Positions 23,707 through 34,600 of a stretch of 64,000 nt of DNA are shown one piece after another. The position numbers and the translations under genes are program-made. Origin of the DNA: Macrocystis pyrifera. Taxonomy: Eukaryota; Sar; Phaeophyceae; Laminariales; Laminariaceae. Every line of letters starts with the position of its first letter. The stretch's first letter is position 1. The stretch lies in assembly GCA_031763025.1 (NCBI GenBank), contig JASSKH010000006.1, positions 1,082,380-1,146,379 of the forward strand, given 5' to 3'. The notes below the pieces were generated by a model. It worked only from the letters and a program-made list of their open reading frames with translations. It was not told the origin of the DNA and searched no databases.

Positions 23707-25914
23707 CTGCACATACATTTAGCACCACAGGCGTACATACCTCCGACAGGGGCATCCGCTTGGTGACACAGAATCTAGGCAGCATCCTTATTCGTGGCGC
23801 ACGGGAAGTCAATGCCCACCACTACTGTGACTACTGCTGAATGCGCTGAACGATATATTCGAGCTGGTTCAACCATACATCCACGGCGTCTTTTGGAGAT
23901 ATAGGCCCTAAACTTTGGCACGTGTGTTCTATGAACCATATCAATCCGTTGCAAAATGGTGTACTTTTTTGTGTTTTCGTTCTTCGCCCGACTTCAGGTT
24001 TCTTTCTAGGGGTGTTGCGAGTTAGGGGGTCCCCCTAATTAGGGGATGCCTTTTCTCCTACGGGATCCCCAATAACCTTGAGGGCATGTTTGGATCCAAG
24101 GAAATTTCCGCCGAATAAAAGAAGAGAAACAAGTACTGCTGTGTAACCCGTCGGCAGGGCTATATATGGAACACGGCGTGGCCAGTTTCAAGGTCCACCT
24201 CCAAAACTCTACGTGGGGATTTACTGGGACTCTTGTGCTTGTGCGGTGAAGTGCGAAGAATAACTCGTTGCCTTACAATCACTTAGTTTCAGTATGGGAT
24301 CAACTTTACGTGTTAAATTCGACTTCTTCGTGGGGACATACTATACGCAGTCAGTGGCGCGAAACCATTGTCGACGTTATGCCTTGGAGTACGGAGTACG
24401 AGTATACCTGGAACCAGTTCGTTTCGAAAAAAAAGACGGGAAATAATAAATAAGTACTTCCTGCGGACACGGTCGAGCGTTGTGAAGGCCGCTAGTTGAT
24501 CGGGACACAATTCGCCGCCAGCACCAGCCCTAGGCCTTCAACCCTTTTTGTAGAGCAGTCCCGTTTGGGGGACAAGCCACTCAAATTATATGTTGTTTAT
24601 TCCCAAAACGGAACTGCACTCTTAAAAAGGTTGACTCCCTTGGAGGTTCTGAGGGAAAATTGGCAAAAGAAAAAAACGTGACGACTTCAGCAACACGGTA
24701 AAACTGCTCGGATGGGAGGTGATACAAGTGCTGTCCAACTCCCAACGAAAATGATTGGCACGGCGAAGGCGCCACACGATGCTACAGGTACCATAATTCA
24801 AAGCCTTTACGCCGCCACTTCTGCTCGTAGACGGTTGATCGCGTGGTCACTGTCTGTTGGGGTCCCAGGGTTAAAAAAACAAACTGGCTCTGAGCATGTC
24901 ACCCTCTTCCGCTCTTCATTGCGATCATTATTAATATTTAGAATATGTGACACTCGAATAGGCTATTGAGATCGGCACTCATTCGCGGTGGGCAACTTTT
25001 GGAGCGATACGCTTGAACCAGCCCGCATGCGGGAGGGGAGTGCCAGGCGCGTTTGCCAATGTCCGATTAGGGTGCTGAAGAGAGTGCCCCTCCTGTACCG
25101 TACAGGACGCCTGATAACAACATGCGCAATCATAAGAAAGGCTGGCGGAGATTTACAGGAAATCGATGAATTCGGGAGTCGATATGCTGAAGTTAGTGTA
25201 GAACGCAGCCGTTCTCAAATAAGACATCCAGCCTGGACCAGAGTCCCTGTTTCTTGTCAGATGTCTTGTACGACTGTGCTGTAAGTCTCAACTACGCCCA
25301 CCAAGTCGTCGGCCGTGCATAGTCTGTACGTAGGCTGGTGAGTAAGGAATTTACACTGGCGAGGTGTACTGCTGTAGACTTGCGTGTGTACGGGTCCTCG
25401 GACGAGGGAGTGTCTGAGTCCAGCTCCGGTTGTTGCCCCCTCCTCCTCCTCCCTCCTCCTTCTCTTCGAACGAGGGGGAAACAAGATTATTTGGAAAAGT
25501 CCGTGTCCGTCCAAGTAGAATAAATGACAGAAAAAGGTACACCGATGTATTTTAGCCATTTTACGGTACAAAAAGAATACTAAAAATGCAGTCATGTTAT
25601 ATTTAAATAGTACAAACAAACGCAAAGTGTTCCTGTGGCGAGCGAGCCCTTGCTGAAATCGGAAAAATGTTAGTGCTACGATTGCCGCAGAACTGTGGCC
25701 GACCAGGAGAATGTTGTTGATGTGGGAAGCACAAAACATTCCGTAAATCACAATCTGCAAGCCCCCCCCTGATTGCCGCGCGTTGCGCAGACGTGCATAC
25801 ACCAAGCAATAATCGGCTTACAGGCCGTTTAGCCAACAGCGTGGAGAGGTGCTCCGGGGACTTAAGAGGACTTCCTATTTTCACACCCACCCACCAACCC
25901 GTCCACGCACTCAC

Positions 25915-26154
25915 CAGCGCTTTTGAGGGAGCCAGTGGAAGGGTTGAGATGGGACTATTAGCAGAAATTGGTAGCGGGCGGTCGGCAGGAGCAGCCGCGG
26001 GGTCGCGGACGATAAGAAAGAGGTTCTGTGGATCGATCAGTGTACCCGTGAATGATGTCGCAGGGATGGTTCCGGAGATGAGTGCAGCAAACTGCAGTAT
26101 CACCAGGACCATATAACCAAGGGAGGCCGAATGGTGCCGGGAGGTCTTGCGCAA
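25915..26154 (-). other. Candidate exon with a membrane span, unidentified gene
   Basis: Open frame with GYMVLVILQFAALISGTIPA and a proline/serine-rich stretch, ending AAAAGCGCTG before a strong GTGAGTGCG donor (phase 0). Its 5' boundary is uncertain. It may belong with the cysteine-rich exon at 23577-23706. Confidence 0.3.
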
Positions 26155-27211
26155 GCATCAAATAAAAGAAAAGCTTCTTTATCATTGACGGCTCGTTCCG
26201 TCCCAGTCGGTTGCACTTGGTAGATGGTTTGAAGCCAACGAGAGTCGGAATGTTCCCGTTGGACACAGGAAGCATCACTGGTTTGCGTGGGGCCCGAGGT
26301 ATCCACGTAAAGCTCCGGTATCGACGATCATTGCTGCATACATGCGGATCTGATAACTGTTGTTCCTACGAAGAGTCAGTGCTACGATAAAATAAAGTCT
26401 CACTTCTGCTATAAACTTCTACAAATATTCTGTGTCACGTCGTTCACCAAATGGAAACCCCCTTTTTCGAAATGTTCATGTCCATTGACCGCGTCGGCCC
26501 GGAACAAAAACCGCTGCTCAGCCTCGCCGGTCACGGGATACTGCCACCGTAGCACCAGCGCCTGCCGAGCGAGACACGTTCATAGTTTACAGCAGTAGCG
26601 ACCCTGCTATTAATAGTTGAAACTAAGATCCAGCCACGAGGCGCAGATGCTGCAGATGAACACAGCAGTAGAACGATAAACAAATTCAACTATTTACCTG
26701 TGTTTCATACGGTATACCAGAGAGCTGTTCGTCCGACAACCTTAAAAGTACGGACAAACTTAAAGGGTTTTCGTCGTCGCATCGGTCGCATGTAGGTTTT
26801 GGTTGCGTTGCTCGTTAATACATATTTATAGTCTAGCGGTACGGTCACGGATCCTCCCGTTGCGCTACCAATTGTAGTGTGGCCCCTGCTCCGCACGTAC
26901 GTGCATCGGCTGATACTCATAAAATGAAATACGCACGCCCCCTGTGTCGCTGAGCCTATATCGCTCAACGTACGTATTTACTGCACGTTCGCTAACCTAC
27001 AACAAACAAATGATTTACTTACTGCTGTATGCGTACATATCTACTGCGCCTACTCTGTTGTACCTACTGCTGCAGTACAACTGTGATTGTACCTACTGTA
27101 GTACAATTGTACGTGGTATATATCGTTATGAGGCCGTGCCAAGCACTCGTAGATGTGGAGATGTGGACCCATGTTGAATTCAATTAATTTATAAATTAAC
27201 AATTAATACTA

Positions 27212-27316
27212 TTACGGGGGTCCATAGTTAATAGGACCTATGGCATACATAAAAACCCATACATTTACCTATTTTTACTAACAAAATTTGGTCTCGTTAA
27301 CTATGGACCCCCGTAA
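27212..27316. mobile_element. 105-bp TA-MITE, copy 5 (intergenic)
   Basis: Full 105 bp with both flanking TAs. TTACGGGGGTCCATAG left, CTATGGACCCCCGTAA right; the arms pair perfectly over the first 16 bp. Confidence 0.82.
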
Positions 27317-28452
27317 TATCAATATTTGATACTGCAGGTTCTGCTGTTCTATCATGGGTAATGGAAACTTGCGGAACTTTCTTGCCTCCTTCGGGTGGGG
27401 ACCGCCGCCTTCACGAACCCCAGCCAATAGTAGTGTTTCTCGGGTTGGGGTTTCTACGCCGTGCAGGGCAGTACCCAACACGGGGCACCACCGCTTCCGT
27501 GACCGACGTGTTGAGGTGGTGACCGCTCACATACATGTGGGGTACACACAATCACGTTTTCAAAGGCGCGACCATGATGAACGCTAACCGCACGTGCGCG
27601 CGACATCGGGCAAAAGAGAGCATCACATGCGATGCTTCGGGGGGCGAAAAACTGGGTCCGCAGAACATAAGCAATTTTAACTTTGGCGCGGGTTTCCTGT
27701 ACAAGGACAGGCTTACTGCTTGTTGAGCCACTATCAATGGGAGTGACAGAGCACTACGAATAGGTAGTAAATCGGGTGAAGAGCCCCCCGTTAGTCAGAA
27801 ATATTTTGGCCCAAAAGTAACACCCCTCAAAGCGCGGCAGATTAGGACCTACTAATATTAATAGTGTAAATTATCTACTGTAAATAGTGATTTATATACT
27901 GCTTTTAGAGAAACCTCGAGCGTATGACCCCCGCTTGGGTAATGACATGGTCCTACTAATATGGGAGCCTGAGGAGAGTTTCCAGTGCTTCTCGGTTTAG
28001 GTTCTCTATATTTCGCTTGATTCAGCCCGACTCGTCCCGCCGCCGGCGAAGGATTCGTTGGTACGATACTGACTCAGCCTCGGCCTTTAATGTGGCGGTG
28101 TCCTCAACTCTTTAGACTTATCGATGGAGATCTATAGTCTTTCAACCCTCACCCGAGTTTGCTCGAGGGGGATTGATCCTGACGAGGGCAACGCAGGGGT
28201 AATATCACCTGTATACGTCTCCTACGGTGCACTTTTCGCTAATTCTGCTAAGGCAAGTACGTGAAACCCAATAATGTGACCATGAACGATACATCGATTG
28301 TTCTCGTACTGTAAGATAATGACAGCTCCATAACATTCCCTACCAGGCATAGAAACCAGGTTATATTTTAAGCCCGCTATCACGCGTAATGGTAGGCCTC
28401 CACTTGTTCATGTCGCGACAGTACAGTACTTGCAAAGTCTCCAGATGCCTAC

Positions 28453-28560
28453 CGTAATGTTAACCCGGGAATGCCGTAATCGGGGCCTTGGTGCAGACAC
28501 CACAAGGCGAGGAAACCAGCAGACGAGCGGCAGGAGAAAAAAAAACTGAGACAGCCACAT
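28453..28560 (-). other. Candidate signal-peptide exon, unidentified gene
   Basis: MWLSQFFFLLPLVCWFPRLV followed by VSAPRP reads like a secretory signal with cleavage after VSA. The frame meets a GTAGGC donor after NIT. Short and isolated, so it may be chance. Confidence 0.2.
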
Positions 28561-28904
28561 AGATCTACTTCTTCGTACCCCAGACATCTGTGACTCGAAC
28601 ACACACGTCATAAAAACACCCCCCCAGGCGTGTTGAGTACCGTTGGATGATCACAGCGGAATCGCCGCCCGGAACGTGAAAAAAACACCGAAAATACGGA
28701 GTACGTCCACATGAAAACCTTGTCCGGCGCAATTTTTCTTCAGGAAGACCGACCAAAAGTTGTGCACTTCGCCACTGAAAGGATATCAGGGGCTCGCCTC
28801 GCCGCGATCCTTCAAATGACATATCCACCTCGCGACGAAACACAGCAGTGTGCCCACCAGCCAACTGAAACTGGCGGCATTAGCTATGACATACATATAT
28901 GAGA

Positions 28905-29230
28905 TCGCTCCCTTAGTTCCGCCTCTGCTTCGAGTTTCGAGCCTATCACAGTGCACTGATGAATAAACCTACCGTGCCTTACATAAATTAATCTAAAATA
29001 TATGTGTAATTATCCGTTTGGAGGCTCACCCCCCCTAGGTTACTTCCAGTGTACATTTCTTCTCGCATAACGTTCACTCCCTTAGTTCCGTCGCTGCTTC
29101 AAGTTTCGAGCCCATCACTGGTGAATAGCCCTACTCTATATAGTGCACGTAATATAAGTTCAATTATCTGTTTTGAAGCTCACCCCCCCTTGGTGATGAC
29201 CAGTGTACATTTCTTCTCGCTCTCTGTTCA
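28905..29230. repeat. Tandem duplication, about 160-bp unit
   Basis: Two units share TCCCTTAGTTCCG, CTGCTTC, AGTTTCGAGCC, AGGCTCACCCCCCCT or AAGCTCACCCCCCCT, and CAGTGTACATTTCTTCTCGC. Confidence 0.7.
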
Positions 29231-30773
29231 CTCACGGCATTCCTGGACAATACACATATTTAAAAGTCGCCTCTCTTCGCGTGTTCACTTCCCCGCGGTC
29301 CCGTGAAGCGGACTACCAAACCGAACGATTCGATGACGATAAGGCACTACGCCCGACCACGCGTCGTCTGCTGTGCAAGGCCTATAACAGCTCAGGACAA
29401 CATGTGTTTACCGCATATCAGGTACCCAACAACTGTTTGCCCTTCAGGGCCAGACCTCCCAGCGCTTGCTCGTACTGTTCGTATCGTTGATCGGTGAAGT
29501 CTGAACCATCGGGCGTGCGTGGGTGGGTGAGCGCTGCCATTCTACCAAGATCCACGGCGATGAACTCTTTCACGTCAGGACAGGGTACACTATATTCAGG
29601 GAGGTACCCGATGCATGTTCTGCGCTATGCGCCTGCTGCTAAAACTAATCGCATTCCAGCATATGTGCAGGTTTTTACATCAGCGTCGACATAAGCACCC
29701 TACGATAGGTATGACCGTACTACTGTACAGTATATCAACCCGTGTCCAATCGCGTATCGCACACTCCCATCATCACCACGGCCATTCTCCATCGGCTCGG
29801 GGACCCAAAAACAATGTCGCGCGTCGCTCCTTTCTGAAACGAAAACGCTTCCGGAAACAAAATCTGGAGGGACCTGTTATCTAATCATCTGCCAATAAGA
29901 AACTGATCCGAGCGGCATCAGGCAGTGGTAAAAGCTTCACAATCTCGCGTATGTTGCGCGAGTGTCATAGCTCGAACAAACGCGACCAACTGTTCGGGCG
30001 TCTCGTAGCATACAGCCACCACCACAGCCGTACTAAATGAATGAGAACACAACAACCCGGTTGCTCAAGCTACGGCACGTATCGGAGACTAAACCACACA
30101 TTCAAAAAAATCGCCAAGGGAAACGGCGCATACATGTGGTAGCCAGGTGTACACAAACCGAAACAAAATCGACAGCCAACGTTCTTGTTTTCGGTCCCAG
30201 ACCGGAGGGGGGGGTGTATTAAAATCAAGTAAGACAAAACTGAAAAAAAAAACACCGTTCATTTTAATTCCGACGAAAATCCTAAACCGCTACGAGGTAG
30301 TTTGTTTTCAATTCCGACATGGCGGGGAGTGTCGCTCCGTTTTCTCTTCAGTTCGTAAAACGCCTCAAAACTGGATAGAAACCGCCAGACACCGGTGCAT
30401 ACTACAGGAGAGGCTCTATTCTCGCCATGGCAAGAACGAGCACTGTATATATAGAACAACGAAGAAACCACTGCGGTTTTTACTACGTTTTCGGAAACGA
30501 ATGATACCTTGTAGTGAGCAGGATGCATTATATCAAGGGGTTTTTCGCGCTGTGACGAAAGTGGCGTATCGCCGGCACCGCCATGTAAACACGATAATTT
30601 TTTTAACAGTATGAGACGAGTTTCGCTCAGAAGCACATGTGTGCGGTCACCAGGTGAAAGGGGTCTACAACCGCCAGCAGTGACGCCTGTCGTTGAAGCG
30701 CTAACCCCCCCACCACCTTCTGCAAGATGCCCTATATGTCCGCATGCAACTTATGTGCCGGCACGAAGGGGAG

Positions 30774-30927
30774 GGGGGGGGGGGTGTACTCGATAGGAGA
30801 TGTACTCGATCTCACGCATGGCCGTAGTCGTATGACCATAGACCCTCGCATCCCTACAATGCCGGGACGGAGCATGTCGGGTTCACCGACCAGGCAGACA
30901 TTGCTTCCACCAAGCGCGGAGGGGGGG
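30774..30927. repeat. Dispersed repeat R1, copy b (truncated)
   Basis: First 150 bp of the family: GTACTCGATCTCACGCATGG, ATGACCATAGACCCTCGC, CACCAAGCGCGGAGG, then unrelated sequence. Intergenic. Confidence 0.65.
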
Positions 30928-31202
30928 GTGAAAAAAAAACAAAGATGTGCCGTCTTCTACGAACAGCCGCATTGCCTGATCGCGCAACCGTCACCCCAAA
31001 TCACAAGGCACTTTTCATGATGCGGCCAGCGCCACCGCGCATTCTTCAAGCTAAAACCATGTCGCTGCCTCTTGAATCTCTACGGAAGCGTTGGGCTAAA
31101 ACGACAAGCGTGAGTAAAACGCCGGTCTTCAGCGTGAGCCATTTTTAAAAAACCCAACGAGCAGCAATGGGGTCTAAAACTCGACCAGAAACGGAACTAC
31201 TA

Positions 31203-31307
31203 TTGACGGGGGACCATAGTGAATAGGCCCAAATACGTCTAGGAAAAAAGGGAAATAGATAGTTTTTTTAGTGTACCTTAGGTCCTATTTACTATGGTCC
31301 CCCGTAA
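31203..31307. mobile_element. 105-bp TA-MITE, copy 6 (just downstream of gene copy 2 stop)
   Basis: 105 bp between TAs, 39 bp past the stop of gene copy 2, so probably inside its 3' untranslated region. Left TTGACGGGGGACCATAG, right CTATGGTCCCCCGTAA. Confidence 0.8.
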
Positions 31308-31346
31308 TAGTAACCAGATTAGAATTCCTGTCCACCCGACTCCCAG

Positions 31347-31613
31347 TCAAAACTCGAAGGAGAAAGCCTCCGATTCAAACAGCTTCCAGTTGATGGCGCG
31401 AGAGTCCGACAGAACCTGGTCCACGAGCGAGTTGGGGCCGCTCGTGAGAACCTTGACCCTGCTCACACCGTTCTTCTCGGCCAGGTCCGACTCCTGGGTG
31501 AACAACTCGCTGGTGGGCACGCGGCCAAGCTGGACGTCGTAGGTGGCGCTGCCTCCCATGGAAGACGACTCCAGATCGGTCTTAGATTCGTCCTCAGACA
31601 TCTTTCGGCCGAC
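31347..31613 (-). CDS. Copy 2 exon 10: C-terminal NAD-binding end and stop
   Basis: 267 nt. Acidic and serine-rich start (MSEDESKTDLESSSMGG), then RVPTSELFTQ, VKVLTSGPNSLVDQVL and ending FESEAFSFEF, the usual ferric reductase terminus. TGA at 31347-31349. Confidence 0.83.
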   Translation of the reverse strand, partial: VGRKMSEDESKTDLESSSMGGSATYDVQLGRVPTSELFTQESDLAEKNGVSRVKVLTSGPNSLVDQVLSDSRAINWKLFESEAFSFEF

Positions 31614-34600
31614 CTGGAGAGCACGAACGGCATGAAAAAGGATGTGGGGGGGGGGGGGGGTGAGGAGTGAATCTAGCTGCTGTAAACATGCGCTTCAAGG
31701 AAGGGGGGCGAAGGGGGGATAAGGGATTGACCATCGATTTTTGTCGAGACAAGTAAGCGTGTTACGGTGGTCAGTGAATGAGGATAGTGGGGACGCGCAA
31801 TGCTTGGCTTGTTCATGTTCCCAGCTTGCATTGCTGCTGCTTCGCTGAAAATCTACTTGTGCACTGGTACGGTAATCCTTTAGAAAGCCTACACATTTTG
31901 GGGGGACAGTATTCGAAACCAAGACTATAGCAGATATTTTGTGCCGTAAGAAATGGAATGAGCGCAGTAGCATCACTCACTACATTCAACTCCGCGGAGA
32001 CGCGCCGGCAACATGGAACTAACCTGTGAGTGCTCCGGGTCGCTGAACCACCGGACGAGCGCGCCAATCCACCCGTAGACCACGAGAACGCTGATCATGC
32101 AGATTACCACAAGAACAAGTTGGATACCGCCTTCGTGGAAAGTTTTTTCGATTTTGCGACGCTCTAGCTCGAAAACGGACAGGAGGTACCCGGCATACCC
32201 CGCCAAACCTTTTGGGTCATTTGTAGCGGCGAACGAAGAATGGTGAGTAACACACGCTTCTTTTGTGTTAGTACGTGGATGCGGGAACGCTGACTGGTCG
32301 CGCTCTTGAAGTGAGCTCGGTGGTTTGCAGGGCTGGACAGAAAAGTGCAACTGCAATACGACCACAACCTGGCAGGTTTTCTAAACCCTCCGCGAATATA
32401 TCCACCACAACTATCTAGACCACACTGAGCTACAGCACATGTATGGGACTACACTACCCTACACCTGGAATTTCGCATGTCTATAAACGGTAGTTTTTTA
32501 CAAAACAGTAGTCCGAAGGTTACGTTTGCTTAGACTGCTACACTATCTGAGCATTGCACGGCAGCAGACGCGGCATACTGGAGGGGAAGGGCAAACGAAC
32601 AATGGAATAAACGTCCAATCTATTTCCGGTTATTAACGGCGTCCAGTCTCTCCCGTGGGACGCTCGGCGCGGCTTACCTGCGAGGATGATGCGGACGCTG
32701 TGGTGGAGGCTGTTCGCGATGGAGGTCTCGCCGATGACGTGCGTGGAGGTGGTGCTGTTGGCATAGGCCATGTTGTTCAGAGGCCACGTCACGCTGAGGG
32801 ACCCGCTCTTGATGTTGGGCTGTGACGACCCCGCGTTCAGGCGATACAGCGCGAATTGACAACAGCGCGGCGGAGAGCGAGGCAAATAGGGAAAAGTTGC
32901 GGTTGGTTCAGAGGTTCTGCTTGCTTTTCGTACGCGTGCCGCTCATTGAGATAGAAGGGCGGGGAGAAGAGACAGAGACGGAGACAAACGAAGAGCTGAA
33001 TCAGCCCACGTGCCTTGGTGCAGTAGAGGGACATGGTGAAGTGGGTGTTCTTGGCGTCGCCCGCTCTGGCAAGCATCGAAGGAATCGCCTCTCCCACCAG
33101 CTCCATCTCGGGCATGTGGCGGCAGCACCACACTAGATGCACTTCGGGTACGGTCACACCCTCGCCAGCGGCGACACACCAGTCCTGAGGGGGCATGAGT
33201 GGGGAGGAGTCGGGGGTTAGCTATATCGCTTTTGACTCTTGATTAGGGCTGAACGTTCAGTCGGCTTTCTCGCCGCCTCCGATGCTGCCGGAATCAAATA
33301 AGTAGACGTCCGCGTCTTGCTGGCGCCATACGATGCTCGTTAAATAGTAGTCTTGTTCAGATGCCATTTTTTTGCGGACTTGCAGTCGGCGCTGTAAACC
33401 CTTTAAAAGTTGGACGTTTTCACAGCAGTACGACCGAAACACAAAAATGACACAGTGCTGGCTGTACGACGCAATCGATATATCTTGCCGTTGATCGCAC
33501 AAGTGGTCCGAAGAATATGTCATCGGCTGCACAGTGTGGCCGAAAGCTACCGGTGGTACGTCGGCATCACTGGTTGCAGAGCGTGATCAACGTGCTGCTT
33601 CGTCGGACGCTCTCTGGTTGTAATTGAGGGGCGCTGTTGTGGACGAGACGAACACAACTAGCTACAGTAATCTCAAGACCAATGGGTATGGTAGAATAAT
33701 GCTGTCGCGAAATTTGAATTCCAGGCTGGATTACGCTAGAACGACTCGACGTGCAGGCAGTGGCATCAAACAGAAAACGACCCATATAATCCCGACCAGC
33801 GTCTTGAAATGGTCGAATTGATGCCCTGTCGTTAAGATGCGAGGGGTGCAATGGATAGAATGAGAATCTTCGTCAGGAAGGCAAGGAGGAAGGCATACCA
33901 CACTGTTTTTTTTGTTCACTTGATACACTGAGTACCAGAGGGCATCACGTGCCTGGCAGCCGCGTGCTTGGGCATCAGTTGAGCCTTCCACATGGCGATA
34001 TCGAGCGCAACAGAAGCAGCAATATCGGCCGCTTCAGTGGACACGTGTCTCGCTTGAGACGATGATGGGGGGTCATGGCCGCAGTGTTCGTCGAAGAGCC
34101 GAGCGAAAGTGGTTCGGGCGTCGCAGAAGATGAGACAAACGGCACAGATTATTGGGAGCTGTGGTTGCTTTGTACAGTGACGAACGTCAACCACCACCAA
34201 GCGCAAGGCACACTTTCCTTCCACGGTCCGGCTTTGATCACATCGCCTATCAGATGAGCTCTACCCGACCCATCTCACCCTAGCTAACTCACGACGCCCC
34301 GAGCCACACAAGAGCTTACAGACGTGCCGATATATCGCACGCAAGGCTCCCCATAGAGTTTTCTAGAACCAAAAGCTATTTCTAAGAACTGGGATCTCGG
34401 TCCATTTCTTATTTCGACGCCGAAGTTTTCACTCGAGGGAATAAGAACATCAGGCAGCGAAACAGAATAATGTTACGTGCAGGGTTGGTAATCAACTAAA
34501 ACAATCCTGATTATCAATAGTCACGTTTTCAAACCGTGATTATTTTAATCATAATCATGATTATATCTCCGTGGTTGTTTTATTACCTCGAAAATAATCA

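Larger units (their letters stand above)
21088..31346. other. Intergenic region between the two ferric reductase genes
   Basis: About 10.3 kb from the start of copy 1 to the stop of copy 2. Contains an inverted repeat near 21.5 kb, two MITEs, a tandem duplication near 29 kb, R1 copy b and three possible exons of an unidentified minus-strand gene. The rest shows nothing I can name. Confidence 0.6.

Noticed and set aside
25257-25805. 182-codon minus-strand open frame
   Set aside because: Mixed hydrophobic and poly-acidic content without a domain; a CACTAAC/TTTCAG-like splice acceptor lies inside, so the frame is probably chance or only partly exonic.
33916-34224. Minus-strand frame with a hydrophobic start, possible extra exon between exons 6 and 7
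   Set aside because: Exon 6 (ends ...GFIQ) joins exon 7 (DWCVAAGEG...) directly in phase 0 in both paralogues; nothing similar is present in copy 1.
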